This document shows, piece by piece, positions 17,327-26,563 of a DNA stretch of 64,000 nt. Position 1 is the first letter of the stretch. Each line of letters starts with the position of its first letter. This DNA is from Roseibium sediminicola (GTDB taxonomy: Bacteria; Pseudomonadota; Alphaproteobacteria; Rhizobiales; Stappiaceae), in NCBI RefSeq assembly GCF_023156505.1, contig NZ_JALNMJ010000027.1, positions 1 to 64,000 on the forward strand, in the 5' to 3' direction. The notes under the pieces are model-generated. The model was not told where the DNA came from and ran no database searches. It was given only the letters and a program-made list of their open reading frames with translations. Both the position numbers and the translations under genes were made by a program.

Positions 17327-18139
17327 ATGGACAACGCATCAGTGAACAGAATTCCCCCGGACGATAACGATTTGCAGGGAAGCATGCCGGGTTCCGCCTA
17401 TGCGGCGGAAGACCTGAGCCAGGCCCTGGTCGTGGACGGCATCGGCAAGACCTATGGCCGCCGTCAGGTGGTGAAATATGTCTCCTTGACCGTGAAGCCC
17501 GGGGAAGCCGTCGGATTGCTCGGACCGAACGGCGCCGGCAAGACCACGACCTTCTACATGATCACCGGCCTGATCCGGCCTGACCAGGGCCAGATCTCCC
17601 TGGAAGGCTTCAACATCACCCGCATGCCCATGTACCGGCGCGCCCGTCTCGGCATCGGTTATCTGCCCCAGGAAGCCTCGATCTTCCGCGGCCTCACGGT
17701 CGAGGAAAACATCCGTGCGGTTCTCGAGGTGATCGAGCCGAACCGCCAGAAACGCCGCGAGGAACTCGACGAGCTCCTGGCCGAATTCGGTCTCACACAC
17801 CTGCGCAAATCGCCAAGCATCGCGCTGTCCGGCGGTGAGCGCCGGCGCGTAGAAATCGCCCGTGCTCTGGCCAGCCGGCCGTCCTTCATGCTGCTTGACG
17901 AACCCTTTGCCGGCATCGATCCCATTGCCGTCGGCGACATCCAGCAGCTTGTGCGGCACCTGACCCAGCGCGGCATCGGCGTGTTGATCACCGATCACAA
18001 TGTCCGCGAGACCCTCGGTCTGATCGACCGTGCCTATATCATTGCGGCGGGTGAGGTTCTGACCGAAGGTCTGCCGCAGGAAATCGTCACCAATCCGGAT
18101 GTGCGCCGGCTTTATCTGGGTGAACAGTTTACCCTCTGA
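17327..18139 (+). CDS. lptB: LPS export ABC ATPase LptB
   Basis: 270 residues, with Walker [25 protein letters not shown], Walker [14 protein letters not shown] and switch DHNVRETL, all characteristic of LptB. An N-terminal extension of about 30 residues precedes the ATPase core ([15 protein letters not shown]), so an internal start cannot be excluded, but the ATG at 17327 is the only well-placed one. It powers LPS extraction together with LptF and LptG, which are not in the window. Confidence 0.92.
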   Translation: MDNASVNRIPPDDNDLQGSMPGSAYAAEDLSQALVVDGIGKTYGRRQVVKYVSLTVKPGEAVGLLGPNGAGKTTTFYMITGLIRPDQGQISLEGFNITRMPMYRRARLGIGYLPQEASIFRGLTVEENIRAVLEVIEPNRQKRREELDELLAEFGLTHLRKSPSIALSGGERRRVEIARALASRPSFMLLDEPFAGIDPIAVGDIQQLVRHLTQRGIGVLITDHNVRETLGLIDRAYIIAAGEVLTEGLPQEIVTNPDVRRLYLGEQFTL

Positions 18140-18228
18140 TGACAGGTTAGGCTCTAAGCTATACACTCGGTCTGCAACAAATAAGCAAGAAGCAGACCAA
18201 CTGGGTAAAGCGGGCACCTAAGAGTCAG

Positions 18229-19782
18229 ATGGCCATTTCAACAAAACTGGAGATGCGGCAGAGCCAGTCGCTGGTGATGACGCCGCAATTGATGCAGGCG
18301 ATCAAGCTCCTGCAGATGTCCAATCTCGATCTGGTCTCTTACGTCGAAGCCGAGCTGGAACGCAATCCACTGCTGGAAAAGAGCGACGCCTCCGACGCGG
18401 CGCCGGAAAGCGGCAATGGCGCGGACAACCAGGCGGAAGCCTTCGCTGAAGCAGCGGAGCCACAATCCGGCAGCACCGACGAGCCGGGCTCCGGCGACTG
18501 GATGCAGAACGATCTGGAGACCGGGTCGGAGGCCATCGCCTCGCGCATGGACACCGATCTCGGCAATGTCTTCCCGGATGAGCCCGGGGTGCCGGCTTCG
18601 CCCGATCCCGCCATCCTGAAGGCCGGCGACAGTTACAAGAACGTCTCCAGCGGCGGTGCGTCCGAGGACTACAATCTGGAGGCCTTTGTCGCCGATGAAG
18701 CCTCGCTGGTGAATTCTCTGGAAGAGCAGATGCATCTGGCGCTGAACGATGAAGCGGACAAGATGATCGCCGGGCACCTGATCAATTCGCTGGATGAAAA
18801 CGGCTATCTCTATCTCGACCTCGGCGAGACCGCGGAACTCCTTGGTGTAGAGCTGGAGCGCGTCGAAAGCGTTCTGGCCGTCTTGCAGACCTTCGAACCG
18901 GCCGGCGTGTTCGCGCGCGATCTCGCGGAATGCCTGAAGCTGCAGCTGATCGACAAGAACCGGTACGACCCGGCCATGGAAGCGTTGATCGACAATCTCG
19001 AGCTGCTGGCGAAACGCGACCTGAACGCGCTGCGCAAGGTCTGCGGTGTCGACGATGAAGACCTGATCGACATGATCGCCGAAATCCGGGCGCTCGACCC
19101 CAAGCCCGGCAGCGTTTTCGGCTCGTCCCTGGTGCAGCCCGTCGTGCCGGATGTGTTTGTGCGGCCAGCCAATGACGGCACCTGGGCGATAGAACTGAAT
19201 TCCGACACCTTGCCGAAGGTGCTGGTCAACCAGACCTATTTTGCCAAGGTCATCAAGACCGCACGCAACGAGACGGAAAAGGAATACCTGACCGACTCGC
19301 TTCAGACCGCCAACTGGCTGGCCAAGAGCCTCGACCAGCGCGCCAAGACGATCCTGAAAGTGTCGACGGAAATCGTTCGTCAGCAGGACGGCTTTCTGAC
19401 CTACGGCATCGCCCATTTGCGTCCGCTCAACCTAAAGACGGTCGCCGAGGCCATCGGCATGCATGAATCAACTGTCAGCCGGGTGACCTCGAACAAGTTC
19501 ATGGCCACGCCGCGCGGCATTTACGAGCTCAAATATTTCTTCTCCTCGGCCATCTCGGCAACCGTCGGCGGCGACGCCCATTCGGCGGAATCCGTCCGGC
19601 ACAGGATCAAGCAGATGATCGATGCCGAGGACCCCAAGGCCATCCTGTCGGATGACACGCTTGTCAAAATTCTGAAGGATGACGGCATCGATATCGCCCG
19701 GAGAACAGTGGCGAAATACCGCGAAGCCATGAAAATCGGCTCGTCGGTGCAGCGGCGGCGGGAGAAAAACAGCCGTTTGTAG
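18229..19782 (+). CDS. rpoN: RNA polymerase sigma-54 factor
   Basis: 517 residues. Region I is Gln/Leu-rich (LEMRQSQSLVMTPQLMQAIKLL); an acidic region II follows (about 60-140); region III holds core binding and the helix-turn-helix (LKTVAEAIGMHESTVSRVTS); the RpoN box ARRTVAKYRE lies at about 490-499. It directs transcription from -24/-12 promoters with enhancer-binding proteins. Its position between lptB and hpf-ptsN is the classic proteobacterial arrangement. Confidence 0.96.
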   Translation: MAISTKLEMRQSQSLVMTPQLMQAIKLLQMSNLDLVSYVEAELERNPLLEKSDASDAAPESGNGADNQAEAFAEAAEPQSGSTDEPGSGDWMQNDLETGSEAIASRMDTDLGNVFPDEPGVPASPDPAILKAGDSYKNVSSGGASEDYNLEAFVADEASLVNSLEEQMHLALNDEADKMIAGHLINSLDENGYLYLDLGETAELLGVELERVESVLAVLQTFEPAGVFARDLAECLKLQLIDKNRYDPAMEALIDNLELLAKRDLNALRKVCGVDDEDLIDMIAEIRALDPKPGSVFGSSLVQPVVPDVFVRPANDGTWAIELNSDTLPKVLVNQTYFAKVIKTARNETEKEYLTDSLQTANWLAKSLDQRAKTILKVSTEIVRQQDGFLTYGIAHLRPLNLKTVAEAIGMHESTVSRVTSNKFMATPRGIYELKYFFSSAISATVGGDAHSAESVRHRIKQMIDAEDPKAILSDDTLVKILKDDGIDIARRTVAKYREAMKIGSSVQRRREKNSRL

Positions 19783-19908
19783 GCGCAAGTTGCACCGCGT
19801 CGCCAGGGGTCAGACGCAACTTTCCCAAAGTTTCAGAGATTTCCACCGAAACAATACCTTGGAATTACACGGTGGTTTCTGAACATTGTTACGATATTTC
19901 ATAATCAA

Positions 19909-19937
19909 TTGACTCTTTGATCCGGCGCAATTATAGC
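19909..19937 (+). promoter_or_regulatory. Sigma-70-type promoter for hpf
   Basis: TTGACT (19909-19914), a 17-base spacer and TATAGC (19932-19937) lie in a clearly A/T-rich stretch after rpoN, about 130 bases before hpf. The intervening leader is GC-rich with self-complementary GCGCCGGCGC, which may fold. This suggests hpf-ptsN can be transcribed independently of rpoN. Confidence 0.6.
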
Positions 19938-20069
19938 ACCGCCCTCGTGACGTAATCAGGGGATGGCGCTTCGGCGCTGACTGGTCCATTCTGTAGGCTT
20001 GAAACGTTTCGCGTTTCAGCGCCGGCGCTCGCCGGTGACCCGCGGTCAATAGAAAAAGAAGAGGTCCCC

Positions 20070-20657
20070 ATGGCTTTGCGGATTTCGGGTAAGAATGTTG
20101 ATGTTGGCGATGCAATGCGCGAACACATCACAGACCGAATCGAAGACGCTCTGGAAAAATATTTCGCAGGCGGATTTACAGGCCACGTTACGCTGAGCAG
20201 GGAGGGCACCGGTTTCAAATCGGAATGCAGCCTGCACCTGGACACTGGAATTGTGCTTCAAGTGTCCGCGCAGGATCAGGACCCGCGCAACAGCTTCGAT
20301 CAGGCTGCTGACAAGATCGAAAAACGGTTGCGGCGCTATAAGCGCAAGCTGAAGGATCATCACGGCCACAACGGGGCCGACCGGGAAGCCATGGAAGCAG
20401 CGTCTTACGTGCTGGCTTCACCGGAGGAAGACGAGGAAGTGCCGGCGGATTTCAATCCGCTCGTCATTGCCGAGACTTCCGCGAAAGTTAAAACGATGAC
20501 CGTCGGAATGGCGGTCATGGAGCTGGATCTGACCGAAGCGCCGGTTGTCATGTTCAAAAACGCGGCAAATGGCGGTGTCAATGTTGTTTATCGCAGATCC
20601 GATGGCAATATAGGCTGGATTGACCCAGCACTGGTGGCCACTGTGGCCGCCGAATAG
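20070..20657 (+). CDS. hpf: Ribosome hibernation promoting factor, long form
   Basis: 195 residues: an N-terminal ribosome-binding domain (LRISGKNVDVGDAMREHITDRI, then RLRRYKRKLKDHH) joined by a linker to a C-terminal dimerisation domain (TMTVGMAVMELDLTEAPVVMF, GGVNVVYRRSDGNIGWIDP). Long forms pair two ribosomes into inactive 100S particles in stationary phase or stress. The neighbours rpoN and ptsN are the usual partners. A GAAGAGG ribosome site precedes the ATG. Confidence 0.94.
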   Translation: MALRISGKNVDVGDAMREHITDRIEDALEKYFAGGFTGHVTLSREGTGFKSECSLHLDTGIVLQVSAQDQDPRNSFDQAADKIEKRLRRYKRKLKDHHGHNGADREAMEAASYVLASPEEDEEVPADFNPLVIAETSAKVKTMTVGMAVMELDLTEAPVVMFKNAANGGVNVVYRRSDGNIGWIDPALVATVAAE

Positions 20658-20717
20658 TGATGCGGACGGGACCGGCTTCCATGGGGAAGCCGGTTTCCGA
20701 AACGAGTAGGCGAACTG

Positions 20718-21185
20718 ATGGATCTTAGTGATCTTCTGGGTAAAGACGCAGTGATTGCCGGCCTGAAGGCCAAAAGCAAGAAACAGGCAATCCAGGAACT
20801 TGCAGGCAAGGCAGCGGAGCTGACCGGCCTTTCGGAGCGGGAAATTTTCGACACGCTCCTGCAACGCGAGCGCCTGGGCTCCACGGGTGTGGGCCACGGT
20901 ATTGCCATTCCTCACGGCAAGCTGACGCGCCTGGACCGGCTCGTCGGTCTGTTTGCGAAGCTGGACAAGCCGGTCGATTTCGATTCGCTCGACGATGAAC
21001 CGGTCGATCTGGTGTTTCTGCTGCTGGCGCCGGAAGGCGCGGGCGCCGACCATCTCAAGGCCCTTGCCCGGATTGCGCGCCAGCTGCGCGACGGCTCGGT
21101 TACGAAAGGCCTGCGCGGGTCTTCCGACAAGCAGGAAATCTACGATCTCCTGACCCAGCCGTTGACCTCGTCCAACGCAGCTTAA
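20718..21185 (+). CDS. ptsN: Nitrogen PTS enzyme IIA (PtsN)
   Basis: 155 residues with the EIIA-Ntr fold and phosphorylatable His66 in GHGIAIPHGKL. It is part of the regulatory PTS (EI-Ntr, NPr, PtsN) that senses nitrogen and potassium status rather than moving sugars. It lies 60 bases downstream of hpf and is followed by a strong terminator. Confidence 0.94.
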   Translation: MDLSDLLGKDAVIAGLKAKSKKQAIQELAGKAAELTGLSEREIFDTLLQRERLGSTGVGHGIAIPHGKLTRLDRLVGLFAKLDKPVDFDSLDDEPVDLVFLLLAPEGAGADHLKALARIARQLRDGSVTKGLRGSSDKQEIYDLLTQPLTSSNAA

Positions 21186-21210
21186 TCGATTCAGTTGTAG
21201 CGGCATGAAA

Positions 21211-21236
21211 AAAGACCGGCCAAGGGCCGGTCTTTT
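21211..21236. terminator. Bidirectional rho-independent terminator between ptsN and opgH
   Basis: A perfect 11-bp stem AAAGACCGGCC / GGCCGGTCTTT with a three-base loop AAG is flanked by A residues on the left and T residues on the right. It can end transcription from both the plus-strand ptsN operon and the minus-strand opgH gene that converge here. Confidence 0.9.
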
Positions 21237-21258
21237 CGCGTTTTCGGGACAGTTTTTC

Positions 21259-23082
21259 TTAAGCTTCGACCGGCTTGGCGTCGCCTTGACCGAGATCGGA
21301 CTGCGTGGCCATCGGGGCCGTTCCCTTGGTGAGGGCGGGCAAATGCAGGGCCTGCAGCTCTTCCGGCGGCGTGGTTTCTTCCGGTATGCGCCACAGGGTC
21401 GAGCGGACGGCGATCCTGCCGAGGGTCGGCGTGGAGGTTCCGATCGCGATGATCGTGGCCAGAAGCGGACCAATGGCCACCGGGATGACCGGCCACACCA
21501 GGGCAAGGTCCTGGCCTGACAGCCACGCCAGACCGGCAAGCCCGAACAGGGTCTGGGGCCACAGCTTTTGCAAGGTCAAAAGCACCGGCAAACGCTGGAC
21601 GCCGCGCGCCTGGGCGCCCCAGCCGATGGACTTGCCGAACAGCAGTCCGCCCATGAAAAGGGTGTGGGCGACCGCCATGATCGGCGCCAGCATGGCGGCA
21701 TAGACGATTTCCGCGCCGACGCTGAGAAGAACGCGCACCGGGCCGCCAAAGGCACGGCGCAGATCCTTGCGCGCCAGCACATCCGCGACGGTCGCAAGTT
21801 TCGGCGCGAACACCATGGTCAGAACGGTGAAGAACAGCGCTGCGCCCGTGTCGGCCCGGTAAGGCATGTAGTCGGTGACCATGCCGAGAATGGCGGCGGC
21901 GGTCATGAAACCGATCCAGGCCGGCGAGCCCAGGAACATCAGGATGGCCAGCACCAGCTGGGCACGGCTGATCGGTTTCAGGCCGGGCAGGCCGAGCAGG
22001 CGGCGGTATTGCAGATTGCCCTGGCACCAGCGCAGGTCCCGGCGGATGAACTCCAGCAGATGTGGTGGATTGGCCTCGTAGCTGCCCGTTTCCAGCGGCA
22101 GCACGCGAACTTCAAAGCCCGCCCGGCGCATCAGCACGGCTTCCACCTGGTCATGCGACAGAATGGTGCCTGACAAGGGACCTTTGCCCGGCAGTTCCGG
22201 CAGGCGGCAATGCTCCTTGAAGGGCTGGATCCTCAAGATCGCGTTGTGCCCCCAATAGGGACCGCAATCGCCCTGCCACCAGGCGCTGCCGATTGTGTAG
22301 GAGCGCATACCGAGACGCATGCCGAACTGGAAGACACGGGCAAAGGCGCTGTCCGTCGGCAGGCCGACGACGAGGCTCTGCAGGATGCCCACCTTCGGAT
22401 TGGCTTCCATGCGCCGCACCAGGCCCGTGATCGCCTCCGCGGACATGTAGCTGTCCGCATCCAGCACCAGCGCGAAGTCGTGCCGGTCACCCCAACGGTC
22501 GCAGAAATCCTCGATATTGCCGGCCTTGAAGCCTCTGTTGTTGCTGCGGCGGCGATAGATGACTTCCATCTGCCCGGCGAAACGCTCCGTGAGCCGTGCC
22601 GTCATCTGCTGTTCTTGCAGCGCGATGTCGTTCATGTCTGTGTCGCTGAGGACATAGAGCGTGAAATGTCGGGCCTCGTCCGCGCGAATGAGCTGCGCCA
22701 CCATCGCACTCAGATTGGCCTCAAGGGACGCGGCGTCTTCGTTCCGGACGCAGGACAGAAGCGCCGTGGAGCTGGTCAGCCGCCGGTCAGCGTTGCCGTG
22801 CTCGATCGGGCAGACGGCATCGACCGGGTTTTTGGCAAGCCGCATGACCAGAAGTCCGATCACGGCGTTCCAGAAACCGATGATCGTCCAGGGCAGCGTG
22901 ATCAGGAAACAGGCCAGGATGAACAGATCCAGCGGTGTGTATCCGCCGGGTGACAGCGTCACGGTCATCAAGGCGCCGAGGCCGACGAAGCTGACGGCGA
23001 GGAGGGCAAAAAAGAGGACGCGTCGGGCGGTCATGGAGGCGATCGATCCTTTAAAAGCAGTCATGTCGAAGACTCGAAACAT
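21259..23082 (-). CDS. opgH: Glucans biosynthesis glucosyltransferase (OpgH/MdoH)
   Basis: 607 residues, inner-membrane GT2 enzyme that polymerises the glucose backbone of osmoregulated periplasmic glucans from UDP-glucose. Two N-terminal helices (about 20-40, 55-80) precede the catalytic domain with SCVRNEDAA, DADSYMSAE, and the processive-type R-D-L-R-W motif (RRDLRWCQGNLQY); several helices follow (FLGSPAWIGFMTAAAILG and others). The start at 23082 (MFRVFDM) follows GGAAG; the TTG five codons upstream is less likely. No opgG is visible nearby. Confidence 0.9.
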   Translation of the reverse strand: MFRVFDMTAFKGSIASMTARRVLFFALLAVSFVGLGALMTVTLSPGGYTPLDLFILACFLITLPWTIIGFWNAVIGLLVMRLAKNPVDAVCPIEHGNADRRLTSSTALLSCVRNEDAASLEANLSAMVAQLIRADEARHFTLYVLSDTDMNDIALQEQQMTARLTERFAGQMEVIYRRRSNNRGFKAGNIEDFCDRWGDRHDFALVLDADSYMSAEAITGLVRRMEANPKVGILQSLVVGLPTDSAFARVFQFGMRLGMRSYTIGSAWWQGDCGPYWGHNAILRIQPFKEHCRLPELPGKGPLSGTILSHDQVEAVLMRRAGFEVRVLPLETGSYEANPPHLLEFIRRDLRWCQGNLQYRRLLGLPGLKPISRAQLVLAILMFLGSPAWIGFMTAAAILGMVTDYMPYRADTGAALFFTVLTMVFAPKLATVADVLARKDLRRAFGGPVRVLLSVGAEIVYAAMLAPIMAVAHTLFMGGLLFGKSIGWGAQARGVQRLPVLLTLQKLWPQTLFGLAGLAWLSGQDLALVWPVIPVAIGPLLATIIAIGTSTPTLGRIAVRSTLWRIPEETTPPEELQALHLPALTKGTAPMATQSDLGQGDAKPVEA

Positions 23083-23180
23083 TTTTGTGACTTCCAATCG
23101 CGGCGGTCATCGCAATAGTGCGCATGTCAAAATGTCCTAAGATTGACGGAGCCAGGGTTGATGACCGGAGAGGATAAAGC

Positions 23181-24194
23181 ATGACCGCGGACACACCGGT
23201 GACGTGCGACACAGGCAATTCCAGGGCACTGTGGTACACGGGCCCCGAGCAATGCGGGTTGGAGCAGGCGGCGGTCGCCGGCGTTAAGGCCGGCGAGGTC
23301 CTTGTCCGCTCGCTTTTCAGCGGCATCAGCCGCGGCACCGAAGGGCTTGTGTTCCGGGGAGAGGTTCCGATGAGCGAATGGCAGCGGATGCGCGCGCCCT
23401 TTCAGGCCGGCGACTTCCCGTTTCCCGTCAAATACGGTTACGCCAATGTCGGCGAGGTCCTGGAGGGCGACCCCGGACTTGCCGGTCGTATCGTTTTTTC
23501 GCTCTATCCGCATCAAAGCGTCTTTACTCTCCCGTCAGATGCCTGCGTTCCGCTTCCGGACGGTGTACCGGCCGAACGTGCTGTTCTGGCGGCCAATATG
23601 GAAACGGCACTTAACGCTTTATGGGACGGAAAACCATCACCTGGGGATCACATCTGCGTGGTCGGCGGTGGTGTCGTCGGCCTTTTGACCGCATACGTTG
23701 CCGGGCGGCTGCCTGGATCAAAAGTGACGCTGGTCGATCGATATCCCGGTCGTTCTGCCGTAGCGGAAGCTTTGGGGCTTGGTTTTGCCCTGCCGGAGGA
23801 CGCACCGCGCGACCAGGATCTTGTCTTTCATGCCAGCGCGACGTCCGCAGGGCTCGCCACCGCGCTGCAATGCGCCGGCGACGGTACCTCCGTCGTCGAG
23901 ATGAGCTGGTATGGGGCCAATGAGGTCCAGGTGCCGCTCGGCGCCGATTTCCATTGCCGCCGTCTCAAGCTGGTGTCCAGCCAGGTCGGAACCATTCCGG
24001 TCGAGCGGCAGGCGCGCTGGAGCTACCGCCGGCGCCTGGAAACGGCAATGACCCTGCTCTGCGATCCCGCACTGGATCGTCTGATCAGCCATCGCCTGCC
24101 TTTTGCCGACCTGCCGCAGCGCCTTCCCGAAGTGTTGAACAAAGCGTCAGATGTCTTGGCGGCCGTGGTCGTCTATGAACCGGAAAGCCACTGA
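23181..24194 (+). CDS. Medium-chain dehydrogenase/reductase (zinc-type alcohol dehydrogenase-like)
   Basis: 337 residues. An N-terminal GroES-like domain (GEVLVRSLFSGISRGTE, VKYGYANVGEVLEG) and a Rossmann domain with VVGGGVVGLLTAYVAGR fit the MDR superfamily. The classical catalytic zinc ligands (Cys-His pair and GHE) and the structural zinc Cys cluster are not evident, so it may be zinc-independent or bind a single ion differently. It is 48 bases ahead of a pterin-synthase-like gene and probably starts a five-gene unit. Substrate unknown. A divergent region of 98 bases separates it from opgH. Confidence 0.75.
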   Translation: MTADTPVTCDTGNSRALWYTGPEQCGLEQAAVAGVKAGEVLVRSLFSGISRGTEGLVFRGEVPMSEWQRMRAPFQAGDFPFPVKYGYANVGEVLEGDPGLAGRIVFSLYPHQSVFTLPSDACVPLPDGVPAERAVLAANMETALNALWDGKPSPGDHICVVGGGVVGLLTAYVAGRLPGSKVTLVDRYPGRSAVAEALGLGFALPEDAPRDQDLVFHASATSAGLATALQCAGDGTSVVEMSWYGANEVQVPLGADFHCRRLKLVSSQVGTIPVERQARWSYRRRLETAMTLLCDPALDRLISHRLPFADLPQRLPEVLNKASDVLAAVVVYEPESH

Positions 24195-24242
24195 CATCTC
24201 TGAACGACCCATCGAAGACCCAGTTATTTCAGGACGATAAGC

Positions 24243-24641
24243 ATGTTTGCAGTTGAAGTACGCGACCACGTGATGATTGCCCATTCCTTCAAGGGGGACC
24301 TGTTCGGTCCGGCCCAGGCCCTGCATGGCGCCACCTTTGTCATCGACGCGGCCTTCCTGGCCGAGAGCCTGGATGCCAACGGGGTTGTCATCGATATCGG
24401 CCGGGCGCACCAAGCCCTGAAGGAAGTGCTCGAGTCGCTCAATTACAAGAACCTCGATGAAGTTCCCGAATTTTCCGGCATCAACACCACGACCGAGTTC
24501 CTGACCAAACATGTCCACGATCACCTGGCTCAGGCGGCCCGGGACAACCGGCTGGGCCGGCCCGGCCCGGAGCTGGCCGCCATCCGCGTGACGATCTCCG
24601 AAAGTCATGTGGCGCGCGCCTGGTATGAAGCGGCGATCTGA
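24243..24641 (+). CDS. 6-pyruvoyl-tetrahydropterin synthase/QueD-family homologue with altered active site
   Basis: 132 residues of the T-fold PTPS/QueD family: FAVEVRDHVMIAHSFKGDLFGPAQALHGATF, DIGRAHQALKEVLE, LNYKNLDEVPEFSGINTTTEFL, and VTISESHVARAWYE (binding Glu). Canonical enzymes have Cys-x3-His-Gly-His; here His14 and His28 are kept, but the second His of HGH is Ala30 and the catalytic Cys position is Ala24. A different reaction or metal geometry is likely. Flanked by a dehydrogenase, a glycosyltransferase and a methyltransferase. Eight bases separate its stop from the next start. Confidence 0.8.
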   Translation: MFAVEVRDHVMIAHSFKGDLFGPAQALHGATFVIDAAFLAESLDANGVVIDIGRAHQALKEVLESLNYKNLDEVPEFSGINTTTEFLTKHVHDHLAQAARDNRLGRPGPELAAIRVTISESHVARAWYEAAI

Positions 24642-24648
24642 TCGGCCG

Positions 24649-25707
24649 ATGCCCTGCTTCTATTTTGCCTATCCGGGCGATCTGGACACGCCCACCGGCG
24701 GGTACGGCTACGACCGGCGCATCCTCGACGGGTTGCGCGCCCTCGGCTGGCGGGTGGAGCTGGTGCCGCTCGGCGACGGGTTTCCTTTTCCGAATGCCGG
24801 AACGATGACCGCCGCCGGCGACCGGCTTGCGGCGCTGCCGGATGACGCGCTTGTCGTTGTGGACGGGCTGGCCTATGGCGTTTTGGGAGAGGCCGCGGCT
24901 GCCCACGGCGACCGTCTCCGTCTGATCGCGCTTGTCCATCACCCCTTGTGCAAGGAAAACGGTCTCGACGAAGGCTCGGCAAGCGCACTGTTCAGAAGCG
25001 AGCAGGCAGCCTTGCAACATGTTCGGCATGTGATCGTGACCAGCCCGGCCACTGCCGCGCAGGTGCGGGAGCTGTTTGACGTTCCGAGCGGTCGGATCTC
25101 CACGATCCTGCCCGGTACAGACAAGCCGGAACCCTATCCGCGTTCGTCAGGCGAGTTGGTCAAGCTGCTATCTGTGGGCACGATCGTGCCGCGCAAGGGC
25201 TATGACCTGCTGTTCGAGGCCCTGGCAGAACTGGACGGACCGGATGCCGGCTGGCGCCTCGACATTGTCGGCGGGCTGGACGCCGATCCGGCCTGTTACG
25301 AGACCTTGCTGAAACAGGTGTCCGATCTCGGACTGGGGGCCAGGGTGACGTTTCACGGCGCCGTTCCGGCGGAGCGTCTGCCGGAGTTCTACCGCGCGGC
25401 GCATGTGTTTGTTCTGGCTAGCCGCTATGAGGGATACGGCATGGCCTATACCGAGGCGCTGGCCCATGGTCTGCCGGTGATCGGCAGCGGCGGCGGCGCG
25501 GTGCGCGACACCCTTCCGGAAGGGGCCGCGCTTTATTGCGGTACTGAAAATGTCGGGGCTCTGCGTAAGGCCCTGGAGCGGCTGATCTGTCATCCGCAGG
25601 AACGGGCAAAATTCGAAAAAGCAGCGAGAGTAGCCGCGCAAGGCTTGCCGAACTGGCAGGGCGCAGCGGCCGGTTTTGCCGAAATACTGAAAGGGGCCGG
25701 GAAATGA
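24649..25707 (+). CDS. Glycosyltransferase family 4 protein
   Basis: 352 residues with the GT-B fold: an N-terminal Gly-rich loop (TPTGGYGYDRRILDGLRALGW) and a C-terminal nucleotide-sugar site (LLSVGTIVPRKGYDLLFEAL, FVLASRYEGYGMAYTEALAHGLPVIG with the EX7E-type motif). The start at 24649 avoids the overlap produced by the frame opening at 24607. It likely adds a sugar to the product of the preceding pterin-like enzyme. It overlaps the next gene by ATGA. Confidence 0.87.
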   Translation: MPCFYFAYPGDLDTPTGGYGYDRRILDGLRALGWRVELVPLGDGFPFPNAGTMTAAGDRLAALPDDALVVVDGLAYGVLGEAAAAHGDRLRLIALVHHPLCKENGLDEGSASALFRSEQAALQHVRHVIVTSPATAAQVRELFDVPSGRISTILPGTDKPEPYPRSSGELVKLLSVGTIVPRKGYDLLFEALAELDGPDAGWRLDIVGGLDADPACYETLLKQVSDLGLGARVTFHGAVPAERLPEFYRAAHVFVLASRYEGYGMAYTEALAHGLPVIGSGGGAVRDTLPEGAALYCGTENVGALRKALERLICHPQERAKFEKAARVAAQGLPNWQGAAAGFAEILKGAGK

Positions 25708-26492
25708 GCGGGTTTTCGTCCGACTGGCTCGCCTTGCGCGAACCGCTCGATTTGGCAGCGCGCAACAGCGACGCGGAAATGGTATTCTTCGACGCGTTGC
25801 CTGAGGGTCCCGTCCGCATCCTGGATCTTGCCAGCGGCGCCGGGTCGACGGTCGCAGCCCTCACGTCGCGCCTCGGCCGGGCAGCGGACTGGCAGTTGAC
25901 CGACTATGATCCGGCGTTGCTGGCGATTGCTCAGAAGCGCTGGCCCGGTGTGATCGCGTGCCGCCGGATCGATCTTCAAACGGATCTGGAACAGTTGCCG
26001 TTCGACGATGTCGACGCAGTGACGACGTCCGCCTTTCTGGATCTTGTGTCGGCTCCGTTTCTGGAGCGGCTGGCCGGGCATGTGGTGTCCGCGCAAAAGC
26101 CGTTTCTCGCGAGCCTTACCTATGATGGCCGCACGAACTTCGAGCCCGCGCATCCGATGGACGAGACGCTGTTGACGGCGCTCAACCGGCATCAGCGCAC
26201 CGACAAGGGGTTTGGACCGGCCCTGGGACCCGAGGCGGCACAAACGGCGATATCCCTTTTTGAAGCCAAAGGCTGCCGTGTCGTGCAGGGTCACTCCGAC
26301 TGGGAGATCACGCCGGGGTCCTCCGGTTTCCTGATGGAGTTCCTCGGAGGTTGGCTTCGGGTCGGGCGGGAGCTGAAGCTGCCCGAGGACACTTTGCTGG
26401 ACTGGTGGCGTGACCGGGAGGCCATGATCCGCTCCGGGAAGCTCTCCATGAGTGTCGGTCACATCGATTTTGTTGCGCTGCCACCCGCTTGA
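25704..26492 (+). CDS. Class I SAM-dependent methyltransferase
   Basis: 262 residues. Seen: motif I ILDLASGAGSTVAAL (about 40-54), an acidic end of strand 2 (QLTDYDPALL), and DAVTTSAFLDLV as motif IV region. No further family signature. ATGA overlap with the glycosyltransferase gene shows translational coupling, so methylation of the same small molecule or glycoside is a reasonable inference. Confidence 0.8.
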   Translation: MSGFSSDWLALREPLDLAARNSDAEMVFFDALPEGPVRILDLASGAGSTVAALTSRLGRAADWQLTDYDPALLAIAQKRWPGVIACRRIDLQTDLEQLPFDDVDAVTTSAFLDLVSAPFLERLAGHVVSAQKPFLASLTYDGRTNFEPAHPMDETLLTALNRHQRTDKGFGPALGPEAAQTAISLFEAKGCRVVQGHSDWEITPGSSGFLMEFLGGWLRVGRELKLPEDTLLDWWRDREAMIRSGKLSMSVGHIDFVALPPA

Positions 26493-26563
26493 AGTGGCTT
26501 GCAGGCTTGTTCAATTTGCCGAGCCTGCCTAGGATAGTGGCCTTCGGGAGAGGAGAGGCGCGC

